Source of the DNA: Pseudomonas vancouverensis
GTDB lineage: Bacteria; Pseudomonadota; Gammaproteobacteria; Pseudomonadales; Pseudomonadaceae
Reading direction: 5' to 3'
NCBI RefSeq assembly: GCF_004348895.1
Contig: NZ_RRZK01000031.1
Location: 62,001-126,000, forward strand
DNA: 64,000 nt
Below are positions 18,099-27,045 of this stretch, in pieces (positions within the stretch are counted from its first letter, which is position 1; the number at the start of each line of letters is the position of its first letter). The notes under the pieces were generated by a model. It did not search any database. It worked only from the letters and a program-made list of their open reading frames with translations, and was not told the DNA's origin. Both the position numbers and the translations under genes were made by a program.

Positions 18099-18812
18099 TT
18101 GGCTGCCAAGAAAAAACCTGCACCCAAGCGTGGCGCCAGCCGTTATCAAGCTCCTGCAAAGAAACCGATCCCGGGCTGGCTGTGGATGGCCATCGGCCTG
18201 ACAGTCGGCGCCTTCATCGTGTTCCTGATGAAGTTGGAACCGGGCAAGGGCAGTGACACGGTCAAGCGGGAAAAGGTCGAACAGCAACAGCAGCAGAAAG
18301 CCGCGAAGATTGCCGAAGCCAACAAAACCCCGCCGAGCCCGACGCAACCGGTGAAGCCGAAGTACGACTTCTACACGCTGTTGCCGGAATCGGAAGTCAT
18401 AGTGCCGCCGGATGCCGTGCCGGAAAAAACCTTGCCGACGCCACAAGTGCCGGCCATTCCGACGACGCCGGTCACCCCGGCTGAAGCGGCGAAGATCGAT
18501 ACCGCACGCGCCCAGGCAGCCCTGTCCGGGATCACGCCGCCGCCTGCGCCACCGGTCAAGGCAGCGCCTGTGACCAAGTTTTTCCTGCAGGCCGGTTCGT
18601 TCCGCAAGGAGACCGACGCGGACAAGGTGCGAGCGCAGATCATCCTGCTCGGTCAGGCGGTGGCAGTTGAGTCCGGCACCGTCAAGGACGAGACCTGGTA
18701 CCGGGTCTTGGTCGGGCCGTTCAGCAACCGCGAACAGCTGACCACCGCGCAGAAACAACTGGCGGGCGCGGGCTTCAGCAATCTGTTGTTACAACAACGT
18801 CAGAGCCGCTGA
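18099..18812 (+). CDS. FtsN-like SPOR-domain cell-division protein
   Basis: This 237-residue bitopic membrane protein has a basic N-terminus (MAAKKKPAPKRGASRY), one transmembrane helix at about 28-45, a Pro/Ala/Lys-rich periplasmic linker and a C-terminal SPOR domain (about 160-235, FFLQAGSFRKETDADKVRAQI). The architecture and the argS-hslV position match the gene usually called ftsN in Pseudomonas. FtsN activates septal peptidoglycan synthesis. The start is TTG, one base after the argS stop, so translation is probably coupled. Confidence 0.85.
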   Translation: MAAKKKPAPKRGASRYQAPAKKPIPGWLWMAIGLTVGAFIVFLMKLEPGKGSDTVKREKVEQQQQQKAAKIAEANKTPPSPTQPVKPKYDFYTLLPESEVIVPPDAVPEKTLPTPQVPAIPTTPVTPAEAAKIDTARAQAALSGITPPPAPPVKAAPVTKFFLQAGSFRKETDADKVRAQIILLGQAVAVESGTVKDETWYRVLVGPFSNREQLTTAQKQLAGAGFSNLLLQQRQSR

Positions 18813-18835
18813 TTCAGGCTCACAACAACTGGCCC

Positions 18836-18971
18836 TTGTGGCGAGGGAGCTTGCTCCCGCTGGGTCGCGAAGCGGCCCTAAAACCAGCGAATTCGGTATA
18901 TCAGACATACTGCATTCCCCGGATTTACGACTGCTTCGCCGCCGAACGGGAGCAAGCTCCCTCGCCACAGA
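18836..18971. repeat. REP doublet, TGTGGCGAGGGAGC family
   Basis: TTGTGGCGAGGGAGCTTGCT and its inverse complement enclose about 80 bases between the SPOR gene and hslV. This is the second REP family of the window, with a different palindromic core from the GTGGGAGCGAGC family. Confidence 0.9.
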
Positions 18972-19092
18972 GGTTTGCACCTACCCGCCAAGCCGCTCGT
19001 CCCCTCTCCTTTCCTACAGTTGAAAAACACTCCACCACCCCCATATGAAGGGTCATAAGGCATTTTCGCCCTGCTGCGTGGAGACTCTTCCC

Positions 19093-19623
19093 TTGACCAC
19101 CATCGTTTCAGTTCGCCGCCACGGCAAAGTCGTCATGGGCGGCGACGGCCAGGTTTCCCTTGGCAACACCGTGATGAAAGGCAACGCGAAAAAGGTTCGC
19201 CGCCTGTACCACGGTCAGGTCATCGCAGGTTTTGCCGGCGCCACCGCCGACGCCTTTACCCTGTTCGAACGTTTCGAAGGCCAGCTTGAAAAACATCAGG
19301 GCCACCTGGTGCGCGCCGCTGTTGAACTCGCTAAAGAATGGCGTACCGACCGTTCCCTGAGCCGCCTCGAAGCCATGCTCGCGGTCGCCAACAAGGACGC
19401 CTCGCTGATCATCACCGGTAACGGCGACGTGGTTGAGCCCGAAGATGGCCTGATCGCCATGGGTTCCGGTGGCGCCTACGCCCAGGCAGCCGCCAGCGCG
19501 CTACTGAAGAAGACCGACCTGTCGGCCCGTGAAATCGTCGAGACCGCGCTCGGTATCGCCGGCGACATCTGTGTATTCACCAACCACACCCAGACCATTG
19601 AGGAGCAGGACTGCGCCGAGTAA
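19093..19623 (+). CDS. hslV: ATP-dependent protease peptidase subunit HslV
   Basis: This 176-residue proteasome beta-like peptidase assembles as a double hexamer capped by HslU. The start is the TTG at 19093, giving (M)-TTIVSVRRHGKVVMGGDGQV. After Met removal the N-terminal Thr is the catalytic nucleophile. An upstream ATG at 19045 would add 16 residues in front of that Thr and is rejected. The GDG segment and basic residues of the S1 pocket are intact. It is co-directional with hslU, 55 bases apart. Confidence 0.96.
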   Translation: MTTIVSVRRHGKVVMGGDGQVSLGNTVMKGNAKKVRRLYHGQVIAGFAGATADAFTLFERFEGQLEKHQGHLVRAAVELAKEWRTDRSLSRLEAMLAVANKDASLIITGNGDVVEPEDGLIAMGSGGAYAQAAASALLKKTDLSAREIVETALGIAGDICVFTNHTQTIEEQDCAE

Positions 19624-19678
19624 GCCCGTGCAGCCCATCGCACCACGGCTCATTCTTGCTTGAGGTCCACTGAGTATT

Positions 19679-21016
19679 ATGTCCATGACTCCCCGTGAAA
19701 TCGTCCACGAACTCAACCGCCACATCATCGGCCAGGACGATGCCAAGCGCGCCGTCGCCATTGCCCTGCGTAACCGCTGGCGCCGCATGCAGCTGCCTGA
19801 AGAGCTGCGCGTTGAGGTCACCCCGAAGAACATCCTGATGATCGGTCCGACCGGTGTCGGTAAAACCGAAATCGCCCGTCGCCTGGCAAAACTCGCCAAC
19901 GCGCCGTTCATCAAGGTCGAAGCGACCAAGTTCACCGAAGTCGGTTATGTCGGCCGCGACGTTGAATCGATCATCCGTGACCTGGCCGATGCCGCCATCA
20001 AGCTGCTGCGCGAACAGGAAATCGTCAAGGTTCGCCATCGCGCCGAAGACGCCGCCGAAGAGCGCATCCTTGACGCACTGCTGCCGCCGGCGCGCATGGG
20101 TTTTGCCAGCGACGATGCGCCGACTCAGGATTCCAACACCCGTCAGTTGTTCCGCAAGCGCCTGCGCGAAGGTCAGCTGGATGACAAGGAGATCGAAATC
20201 GAAGTCGCCGAAATGGCCGGCGTCGACATCTCCGCGCCACCGGGCATGGAAGAGATGACCAACCAGCTGCAAAGCCTGTTTGCCAACATGGGCAAGGGCA
20301 AGAAAAAGGCGCGCAAGCTCAAGGTCAAAGAAGCGCTGAAGATGGTGCGCGACGAAGAAGCCAGCCGCCTGGTCAACGATGAAGAGTTGAAGGCCAAGGC
20401 CCTGGAAGCCGTCGAGCAGCACGGCATCGTGTTCATCGACGAAATCGACAAAGTCGCCAAGCGCGGTAACGTCGGCGGTGCCGATGTGTCCCGTGAAGGC
20501 GTGCAGCGCGATTTGCTGCCGCTGATCGAAGGCTGCACCGTCAACACCAAGCTGGGCATGGTCAAGACCGACCACATCCTGTTCATCGCGTCCGGCGCCT
20601 TCCACCTGAGCAAGCCAAGCGACCTGGTGCCTGAGCTGCAAGGTCGTCTGCCGATTCGTGTCGAACTCAAGGCCCTGAGCCCGGAAGACTTCGAACGCAT
20701 CCTCAGCGAACCGCACGCCTCGCTCACCGAGCAATACTGCGCCCTGCTGAAAACCGAAGGCTTGGGCATCGAGTTCCAGCCAAGCGGCATCAAGCGCATC
20801 GCCGAGATCGCCTGGCAGGTCAACGAGAAAACCGAGAACATCGGCGCCCGTCGCCTGCATACCCTGCTTGAGCGTCTGCTCGAAGAGGTGTCGTTCAGTG
20901 CCGGCGACCTGGCCAGCGCCCATGACGACAAGGTGATCCAGATCGACGCCGACTACGTCAACAGCCACCTCGGCGAATTGGCGCAGAACGAAGACCTGTC
21001 CCGTTATATCCTGTAA
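19679..21016 (+). CDS. hslU: HslU unfoldase ATPase subunit of the HslUV protease
   Basis: This 445-residue AAA+ unfoldase has Walker A GPTGVGKTE (about residues 57-65), the pore-loop GYVGRD, an I-domain (about 110-240), Walker B IVFIDEIDK, and a C-terminal tail ending in LSRYIL that inserts into HslV. A TGAGGT ribosome-binding site lies about 13 bases before the ATG; a second ATG two codons on is an alternative start. HslUV degrades misfolded and regulatory proteins under heat stress. Confidence 0.98.
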   Translation: MSMTPREIVHELNRHIIGQDDAKRAVAIALRNRWRRMQLPEELRVEVTPKNILMIGPTGVGKTEIARRLAKLANAPFIKVEATKFTEVGYVGRDVESIIRDLADAAIKLLREQEIVKVRHRAEDAAEERILDALLPPARMGFASDDAPTQDSNTRQLFRKRLREGQLDDKEIEIEVAEMAGVDISAPPGMEEMTNQLQSLFANMGKGKKKARKLKVKEALKMVRDEEASRLVNDEELKAKALEAVEQHGIVFIDEIDKVAKRGNVGGADVSREGVQRDLLPLIEGCTVNTKLGMVKTDHILFIASGAFHLSKPSDLVPELQGRLPIRVELKALSPEDFERILSEPHASLTEQYCALLKTEGLGIEFQPSGIKRIAEIAWQVNEKTENIGARRLHTLLERLLEEVSFSAGDLASAHDDKVIQIDADYVNSHLGELAQNEDLSRYIL

Positions 21017-21040
21017 GCAACTCTTACAGATGTAGCGGAA

Positions 21041-21132
21041 CTGTGGGAGCGAGCTTGCTCGCGATGAAGGCGGTACATTCAACCCTTGTGTTGATTGATA
21101 CGCCGCTATCGCGAGCAAGCTCGCTCCCACAA
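21041..21132. repeat. REP doublet, GTGGGAGCGAGC family
   Basis: Near-consensus inverted pair with a spacer of about 45 bases between hslU and the DUF971 gene. The right arm ends about 28 bases before the downstream start codon, so it lies in that gene's leader. Confidence 0.9.
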
Positions 21133-21159
21133 GGTTTCGCACAAAACGGACATTCGGCC

Positions 21160-21531
21160 ATGATCCCCACCGACATCAAACTGCACAAAGCCTCGAAAAC
21201 CCTGTCGCTGAAATACGCGTCCGGCGAGGAATACACCCTGCCCGCCGAATTCCTGCGCGTGCACTCGCCCTCCGCCGAGGTCCAGGGCCACGGCAAACCC
21301 ATCCTGCAATTTGGCAAGATCAACGTAGGCCTGAGCAAGATAGAACCGGCTGGTCAGTACGCACTGAAACTGACCTTCGACGACGGCCACGATAGCGGCC
21401 TGTTCACATGGGAATATCTCTACGAACTGGCGCGACGTTATGACGCACTCTGGGAAGACTATCTGGCCGAGCTCAAAGCCGCCGGAAAAACCCGCGACCC
21501 GAACGAGTCCGTCGTCAAGCTGATGCTCTAG
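21160..21531 (+). CDS. DUF971 domain protein
   Basis: This 123-residue protein is essentially one DUF971 domain, related to the N-terminal domain of gamma-butyrobetaine hydroxylase (LHKASKTLSLKYASGEEYTLPAEFLRV..., FDDGHDSGLFTWEYLYEL). Related stand-alone proteins have been linked to Fe-S cluster carriers, but the function of this one is unknown. The ATG at 21160 is chosen because in-frame codons further upstream are REP sequence. A conserved neighbour between hslU and phaC1 in pseudomonads. Confidence 0.85.
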   Translation: MIPTDIKLHKASKTLSLKYASGEEYTLPAEFLRVHSPSAEVQGHGKPILQFGKINVGLSKIEPAGQYALKLTFDDGHDSGLFTWEYLYELARRYDALWEDYLAELKAAGKTRDPNESVVKLML

Positions 21532-21648
21532 TCCGAGCCTCTTGCTCTTTAGAGGGCATTTTCTAATTTCATCTGTTTGAATGCTCCGCTCCAGGGCCGC
21601 GCAATGGCCTGCTTGCGAAAAAAATTAAACTCGGGTAACCAATGGAAC

Positions 21649-21664
21649 TGGCAAGTTCCCTGCA
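21649..21664 (+). promoter_or_regulatory. Putative sigma-54 promoter of phaC1
   Basis: TGGCAAGTTCCCTGCA has the invariant GG (21650-21651) and GC (21662-21663) exactly ten bases apart. A sigma-54-type promoter upstream of phaC1 has been proposed in other pseudomonads. Transcription would begin near 21675, giving a leader of about 115 bases with a GCTGTGT/ACACAGC hairpin at 21734-21751. No enhancer site was identified. Confidence 0.5.
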
Positions 21665-21791
21665 GTGTTCTCTGCGGTAAAAAAGCAGCGATACAGTATT
21701 AACGGTCACCCCGAGCAGTAGTACCTGGCATTGGCTGTGTGACTACACAGCAGGACCCGGGTACTCGTCTCAGGACAATGGAGCGTCGTAG

Positions 21792-23471
21792 ATGAGTAAC
21801 AAGAATAACGATGACTTGAAGTATCAAGCCTCGGAAAACACCTTGGGGCTGAATCCTGTCGTTGGGCTGCGTGGAAAGGATCTACTGGCTTCTGCTCGAA
21901 TGGTGCTCAGGCAAGCCATCAAACAACCGATACACAGCGCCAGGCATGTCGCTCATTTCGGCCTTGAACTCAAGAACGTGCTGTTCGGCAAATCCGAGCT
22001 GCAACCGACCAGCGATGACCGTCGCTTCGCCGATCCGGCCTGGAGTCAGAACCCGCTCTACAAACGTTATCTGCAAACTTACCTGGCGTGGCGCAAGGAA
22101 CTCCACGACTGGATCGATGACAGCAACCTGTCCTCCCAAGACATCAGCCGCGGACACTTCGTCATCAATCTGATGACCGAAGCCATGGCCCCGACCAACA
22201 CCGCGGCCAACCCGGCAGCGGTCAAACGCTTCTTCGAGACCGGCGGCAAAAGCCTGCTCGACGGTCTCTCCCACCTGGCCAAGGATCTGGTGCACAACGG
22301 CGGCATGCCGAGCCAGGTCAACATGGGCGCCTTTGAAGTGGGCAAGACCCTGGGCGTGACCGAAGGCGCCGTGGTGTTTCGCAACGACGTGCTGGAGCTG
22401 ATCCAGTATCGACCCATCACCGAGCAGGTGCACGAGCGTCCGCTGCTGGTGGTGCCGCCGCAAATCAACAAGTTCTATGTGTTCGACCTGAGCCCGGAAA
22501 AGAGCCTGGCGCGCTTCTGCCTGCGCAACAACGTGCAGACGTTTATCGTCAGCTGGCGCAACCCGACCAAGGCGCAACGCGAGTGGGGCCTGTCGACCTA
22601 CATCGAAGCACTCAAGGAAGCGGTGGATGTGGTCACTGCGATCACCGGCAGCAAGGACGTCAACATGCTGGGCGCCTGCTCCGGCGGCATCACCTGCACC
22701 GCACTGCTGGGCCATTACGCCGCCCTGGGCGAAAACAAGGTCAACGCCCTGACCCTGCTGGTCAGCGTGCTCGACACCACCCTGGACAGCGACGTCGCCC
22801 TGTTCGTCGACGAGAAATCCCTCGAGGCCGCCAAGCGCCACTCCTACCAGGCCGGCGTACTCGAAGGTCGCGACATGGCCAAGGTCTTCGCCTGGATGCG
22901 CCCCAACGACCTGATCTGGAACTACTGGGTCAACAACTACCTGCTGGGCAACGAGCCGCCGGTGTTCGACATCCTGTTCTGGAACAACGACACCACTCGC
23001 TTGCCCGCCGCCTTCCACGGCGACCTGATCGAGATGTTCAAAAACAACCCGCTGACCCGCCCGGATGCACTGGAGGTGTGCGGCACGCCGATCAACCTTA
23101 AGAACGTCACCGCCGACATCTTCTCCCTGGCCGGCACCAACGACCACATCACCCCATGGCGCTCCTGCTACAAGTCGGCACAACTGTTCGGCGGCAAAGT
23201 GGAATTCGTGCTGTCCAGCAGCGGGCATATCCAGAGCATTCTGAACCCGCCGGGCAACCCGAAGGCGCGTTACATGACCAGCGCCGAAATGACCGCCAAC
23301 GCCGATGACTGGCAGGAAGAATCGACCAAGCACACCGATTCCTGGTGGCTGCATTGGCAGGCATGGCAGGCGGAGCGTTCAGGCAAGCTGAAGAAGTCGC
23401 CGACGGCGCTTGGTAACAAAACCTTTGCGGCGGGTGAAGCAGCCCCCGGCACTTACGTACACGAGCGGTAA
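21792..23471 (+). CDS. phaC1: Class II PHA synthase PhaC1
   Basis: This 559-residue polymerase joins (R)-3-hydroxyacyl-CoA of medium chain length into polyhydroxyalkanoate at the granule surface. The lipase-like box GACSGG places the nucleophile at Cys296. An Asp near 451 (AGTNDHITPW) and a His near 479 (SSSGHIQS) complete the triad. Length and N-terminus (SNKNNDDLKYQASENTLGLNP) fit the type II class. First gene of phaC1-phaZ-phaC2-phaD. Confidence 0.98.
   Translation: MSNKNNDDLKYQASENTLGLNPVVGLRGKDLLASARMVLRQAIKQPIHSARHVAHFGLELKNVLFGKSELQPTSDDRRFADPAWSQNPLYKRYLQTYLAWRKELHDWIDDSNLSSQDISRGHFVINLMTEAMAPTNTAANPAAVKRFFETGGKSLLDGLSHLAKDLVHNGGMPSQVNMGAFEVGKTLGVTEGAVVFRNDVLELIQYRPITEQVHERPLLVVPPQINKFYVFDLSPEKSLARFCLRNNVQTFIVSWRNPTKAQREWGLSTYIEALKEAVDVVTAITGSKDVNMLGACSGGITCTALLGHYAALGENKVNALTLLVSVLDTTLDSDVALFVDEKSLEAAKRHSYQAGVLEGRDMAKVFAWMRPNDLIWNYWVNNYLLGNEPPVFDILFWNNDTTRLPAAFHGDLIEMFKNNPLTRPDALEVCGTPINLKNVTADIFSLAGTNDHITPWRSCYKSAQLFGGKVEFVLSSSGHIQSILNPPGNPKARYMTSAEMTANADDWQEESTKHTDSWWLHWQAWQAERSGKLKKSPTALGNKTFAAGEAAPGTYVHER
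21798..21809 (+). promoter_or_regulatory. Hfq/Crc-type A-rich motif at the phaC1 start
   Basis: The phaC1 coding sequence begins ATGAGT then AACAAGAATAAC, four AAN triplets in a row. This is the CA motif bound by Hfq with Crc to block translation during catabolite repression. Crc control of phaC1 is established in P. putida; here it is inferred from the motif and its position next to the start codon. Confidence 0.6.
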
Positions 23472-23490
23472 CTGACACACCTCGCCCCAC

Positions 23491-23579
23491 CTGTGGGAGC
23501 GAGCCTGCTCGCGAAGGCGGCAACTCAGTCGACGAGGTTCAATGGTCGATTGCTTTCGCGAGCAGGCACGCTCCCACAA
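23491..23579. repeat. REP doublet, GTGGGAGCGAGC family, inside the pha operon
   Basis: TGTGGGAGCGAGCCTGCTCG and the inverse CGAGCAGGCACGCTCCCACA lie between phaC1 and phaZ. Both centres show CC instead of CT. The element separates two co-transcribed genes, so the hairpins will be present in the mRNA. Confidence 0.9.
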
Positions 23580-23624
23580 GGGATTGGGGAACGAATTCGA
23601 AAGAGCGACCCACAGGGCCAGAGC

Positions 23625-24479
23625 ATGCCGCAACCCTTCATATTCCGTACCGTCGATCTGGATGGCCAGACGCTCCGCACGGCGGTACGCCCCGGCAAGC
23701 CTCATTTGACGCCCCTGCTGATTTTCAACGGCATCGGCGCCAACCTGGAGCTGGTTTTTCCGTTCGTCGCGGCACTGGACCCGGACCTCGAGGTCATCGC
23801 CTTCGACGTGCCTGGGGTCGGTGGTTCATCCACGCCAAACCGGCCTTACCGTTTTCCGGGCCTGGCCAAGCTGACGGCACGGATGCTCGACTACCTCGAC
23901 TACGGGCAGGTCAATGTAATCGGCGTGTCCTGGGGCGGTGCCCTGGCCCAGCAGTTCGCTTATGACTATCCGGAGCGCTGCAAGAAACTCGTCCTCGCCG
24001 CCACCGCTGCCGGTGCGGTGATGGTGCCGGGCAAGCCGAAGGTGCTGTGGATGATGGCCAGCCCACGCCGCTACATTCAGCCTTCCCACGTGATTCGCAT
24101 AGCGCCGATGATCTACGGTGGTTCGTTCCGCCGCGACCCGACCCTGGCCGCCAGCCATGCCGCCAAGGTGCGTTCGGCGGGCAAGCTCGGCTACTACTGG
24201 CAACTGTTCGCCGGCCTTGGCTGGACCAGCATTCACTGGCTGCACAAAATCCACCAGCCGACCCTGGTGCTGGCCGGTGACGACGACCCGCTGATCCCGT
24301 TGATCAACATGCGCGTGTTGGCCTGGCGGATTCCCAACTCGCAGTTGCACATCATCGACGACGGGCACCTGTTCCTCATTACCCGGGCCGAAGCGGTGGC
24401 CCCGATCATCATGAAGTTCCTTCAGGAGGAGCGTCAGCGCGCCGTGATGCACCCGCATCCGTCGCCGCTGGGTGGCTGA
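23625..24479 (+). CDS. phaZ: Intracellular medium-chain-length PHA depolymerase
   Basis: This 284-residue alpha/beta hydrolase releases 3-hydroxyalkanoate monomers from granules. The catalytic triad is Ser102 (GVSWGG), Asp221 and His248, the numbering known for P. putida PhaZ. The start at MPQPFIFRTVDL is chosen because in-frame codons upstream belong to the REP element. It lies between the two synthases, so synthesis and mobilisation genes are co-transcribed. Confidence 0.97.
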   Translation: MPQPFIFRTVDLDGQTLRTAVRPGKPHLTPLLIFNGIGANLELVFPFVAALDPDLEVIAFDVPGVGGSSTPNRPYRFPGLAKLTARMLDYLDYGQVNVIGVSWGGALAQQFAYDYPERCKKLVLAATAAGAVMVPGKPKVLWMMASPRRYIQPSHVIRIAPMIYGGSFRRDPTLAASHAAKVRSAGKLGYYWQLFAGLGWTSIHWLHKIHQPTLVLAGDDDPLIPLINMRVLAWRIPNSQLHIIDDGHLFLITRAEAVAPIIMKFLQEERQRAVMHPHPSPLGG

Positions 24480-24594
24480 ATCTCACACGATGAGAACGGC
24501 AGGACGCCGTGCCGCGCAACAACCCGCTACAGCGACTATGGTGTTCTGGTTTGGTGTGTTTGTTTTTGGCCTGAAGACGAAGGAGTGTTGAGTC

Positions 24595-26277
24595 ATGCGC
24601 GAGAAACCAGCGAGGGAATCCTTACCCACTCCCGCCGCGTTCATCAATGCACAGAGTGCGATTACCGGCCTGCGTGGTCGGGATCTGATTTCGACCCTGC
24701 GCAGCGTGGCCGCCCATGGTTTGCGCAACCCGGTACACACGGCGCGCCACGCGTTGAAACTGGGTGGGCAACTGGGTCGCGTGTTGCTGGGCGACACCCT
24801 GCACCCGACCAATCCCCAGGATGCTCGTTTCACCGACCCTGCCTGGAGCCTCAACCCGTTTTATCGGCGCAGCCTGCAGGCCTACCTGAGCTGGCAAAAA
24901 CAGGTCAGGCACTGGATCGACGACAGCAGCATGAGCGCGGACGACCGCGCTCGCGCCCATTTCGCCTTCGCCCTGCTCAATGACGCCGTGTCGCCGTCCA
25001 ACACCCTGCTCAATCCGCTGGCGATCAAGGAACTCTTCAACTCCGGCGGCACCAGCCTGGTTCGCGGGATCAGTCACCTGGTGGACGACCTCCTGCACAA
25101 CGACGGCCTGCCCAGGCAAGTCACCAAGCAAGCGTTCGAAGTCGGCAAGACCGTCGCCACCACCCCGGGTGCGGTGGTGTTTCGCAACGAACTGCTGGAG
25201 TTGATCCAGTACAAGCCGATGAGTGAAAAGCAGTATTCCAAGCCATTACTGGTGGTGCCGCCGCAGATCAACAAGTACTACATTTTCGACCTCAGCCCGC
25301 ACAACAGCTTCGTCCAGTACGCCCTGAAAAACGGCCTGCAAACCTTCATGATCAGCTGGCGCAACCCGGATGTGCGCCACCGCGAATGGGGCCTTTCGAC
25401 CTACGTCGAGGCCGTGGAAGAAGCGATGAATGTGTGCCGGGCGATCACCGGCGCGCGCGAGGTCAACCTGATGGGGGCCTGCGCCGGCGGCTTGACCATC
25501 GCCGCGCTGCAAGGCCACTTGCAGGCCAAGCGCCAGTTGCGCCGGGTCTCCAGTGCGACCTATCTGGTGAGTTTGCTCGACAGTCAGCTGGACAGCCCGG
25601 CCACGCTCTTTGCCGACGAGCAGACCCTCGAAGCCGCCAAGCGTCGTTCGTACCAGCGCGGAGTGCTGGATGGTCGCGACATGGCCAAGGTCTTCGCCTG
25701 GATGCGCCCCAACGATTTGATCTGGAGTTACTTCGTCAACAACTACCTGTTGGGCAAGGAGCCACCGGCGTTCGACATCCTCTACTGGAACAACGACAAC
25801 ACCCGGTTGCCGGCTGCACTGCACGGCGATCTGCTGGACTTCTTCAAGCACAACCCGCTGACCCACCCCGGCGGCCTGGAAGTCTGCGGCACGCCGATCG
25901 ACCTGCAGAAGGTCAACGTCGACAGCTTCAGCGTCGCTGGCATCAACGACCACATCACGCCGTGGGATGCGGTGTACCGCTCGACGCTGCTGCTGGGCGG
26001 CGAGCGACGCTTCCTGCTGTCCAACAGCGGCCATGTGCAGAGCATTCTCAACCCGCCGAACAACCCGAAAGCCAACTATGTCGAGAACGGCAAGCTGAGC
26101 AGCGATCCGCGCGCCTGGTACTACGACGCCAAGCACGTCGATGGCAGTTGGTGGAACCAGTGGCTGGACTGGATTCAGCAACGCTCCGGGGCGCAGAAGG
26201 AAACCCACATGGCGCTCGGCAACCAGAACTATCCCCCGATGGAGGCGGCACCTGGCACTTATGTCCGCGTGCGCTGA
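24595..26277 (+). CDS. phaC2: Class II PHA synthase PhaC2
   Basis: This 560-residue paralogue of PhaC1 aligns along its full length, with the nucleophile again at Cys296 (MGACAGG) and matching Asp (AGINDHITPW) and His (SNSGHVQS) positions. It has the type II length. A second synthase with overlapping specificity is the rule in mcl-PHA clusters. It lies 115 bases after phaZ, and phaD follows 57 bases after its stop. Confidence 0.97.
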   Translation: MREKPARESLPTPAAFINAQSAITGLRGRDLISTLRSVAAHGLRNPVHTARHALKLGGQLGRVLLGDTLHPTNPQDARFTDPAWSLNPFYRRSLQAYLSWQKQVRHWIDDSSMSADDRARAHFAFALLNDAVSPSNTLLNPLAIKELFNSGGTSLVRGISHLVDDLLHNDGLPRQVTKQAFEVGKTVATTPGAVVFRNELLELIQYKPMSEKQYSKPLLVVPPQINKYYIFDLSPHNSFVQYALKNGLQTFMISWRNPDVRHREWGLSTYVEAVEEAMNVCRAITGAREVNLMGACAGGLTIAALQGHLQAKRQLRRVSSATYLVSLLDSQLDSPATLFADEQTLEAAKRRSYQRGVLDGRDMAKVFAWMRPNDLIWSYFVNNYLLGKEPPAFDILYWNNDNTRLPAALHGDLLDFFKHNPLTHPGGLEVCGTPIDLQKVNVDSFSVAGINDHITPWDAVYRSTLLLGGERRFLLSNSGHVQSILNPPNNPKANYVENGKLSSDPRAWYYDAKHVDGSWWNQWLDWIQQRSGAQKETHMALGNQNYPPMEAAPGTYVRVR

Positions 26278-26334
26278 CGCTCAACGACCCACGGCCAAAC
26301 GGCCGTGGCCTGACTCGACCATTAAGAAGACTGG

Positions 26335-26955
26335 ATGAAAACCCGCGACCGGATCCTCGAATGTGCCCTGCAGTTGTTCAACCAGAAGGGCGAACCGAAC
26401 GTCTCCACCATGGAAGTGGCCAATGAAATGGGCATCAGCCCGGGCAACCTCTACTACCACTTCCACGGCAAGGAACCGCTGATTCTCGGGTTGTTCGAGC
26501 GTTTCCAGGCGGAGCTGACGCCCTTGCTCGACCCACCTGCAGATGTCGAACTGGCCCCCGAGGATTACTGGCTGTTCCTGCACCTGATCGTCGAACGCCT
26601 GGCGCAGTACCGGTTTCTCTTTCAGGACCTGTCGAACCTCGCCGGACGCCTGCCGAAACTGGCCAAGGGCATTCGCAGTCTGCTCAACGCCCTGAAACGC
26701 ACCATGGCGTCGCTGCTGGCGCGGCTACAGGCTCAAGGGCTGCTGGTCAGCGAAACCCAGGCGCTGGGGCAACTGGTGGAGCAGATCACAATGACGCTGC
26801 TGTTCTCGCTGGACTATCAGCGGATTCTCGACCGGGAAGGTGAAGTGCGGCTGGTGGTTTACCAGATCATGATGCTGGTGGCGCCGCACTTGCTGGCACC
26901 GATCAAGGCGGCGACGGAACAGATGGCGATGGAGTACCTGAAAGACCACGAATAA
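26335..26955 (+). CDS. phaD: TetR-family regulator PhaD
   Basis: This 206-residue regulator has an N-terminal TetR helix-turn-helix (about residues 8-50, ISPGNLYYHFHGKEPLILG) and a helical ligand domain. In P. putida PhaD acts as an activator of the phaC1 and phaI promoters and is thought to respond to a fatty-acid-derived CoA ester. Last gene of the operon, followed by a bidirectional terminator. Confidence 0.95.
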   Translation: MKTRDRILECALQLFNQKGEPNVSTMEVANEMGISPGNLYYHFHGKEPLILGLFERFQAELTPLLDPPADVELAPEDYWLFLHLIVERLAQYRFLFQDLSNLAGRLPKLAKGIRSLLNALKRTMASLLARLQAQGLLVSETQALGQLVEQITMTLLFSLDYQRILDREGEVRLVVYQIMMLVAPHLLAPIKAATEQMAMEYLKDHE

Positions 26956-26997
26956 TCCCACTGGGGACTTTTGTCGCTCTCAAATCTGTGCACAAAC

Positions 26998-27031
26998 AAA
27001 AACGCCCGACCTTCACAGGCCGGGCGTTTTC
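26998..27031. terminator. Bidirectional terminator between phaD and phaF
   Basis: AAAACGCCCG and CGGGCGTTTT form a strong stem with an A-run on one side and a T-run on the other, in the gap between the convergent genes phaD and phaF. It can end both transcripts. Confidence 0.88.
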
Positions 27032-27045
27032 TTGAGTCCTGAAAA

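Noticed and set aside
13865..18127. Open reading frame of 1420 codons antisense to priA and argS
   Set aside because: It runs through two unrelated genes and a REP doublet, its product has no recognisable domain, and both sense genes are unmistakable. Long antisense frames are expected in GC-rich DNA with strong codon bias.
21043..21159. In-frame N-terminal extensions beginning MGASLLA or similar in front of the DUF971 gene, also before phaZ (23493) and hutI (48613)
   Set aside because: These peptides are translations of REP palindromes. The same GASLLA or WERACS strings recur at unrelated loci, and conserved starts with ribosome-binding sites lie downstream.
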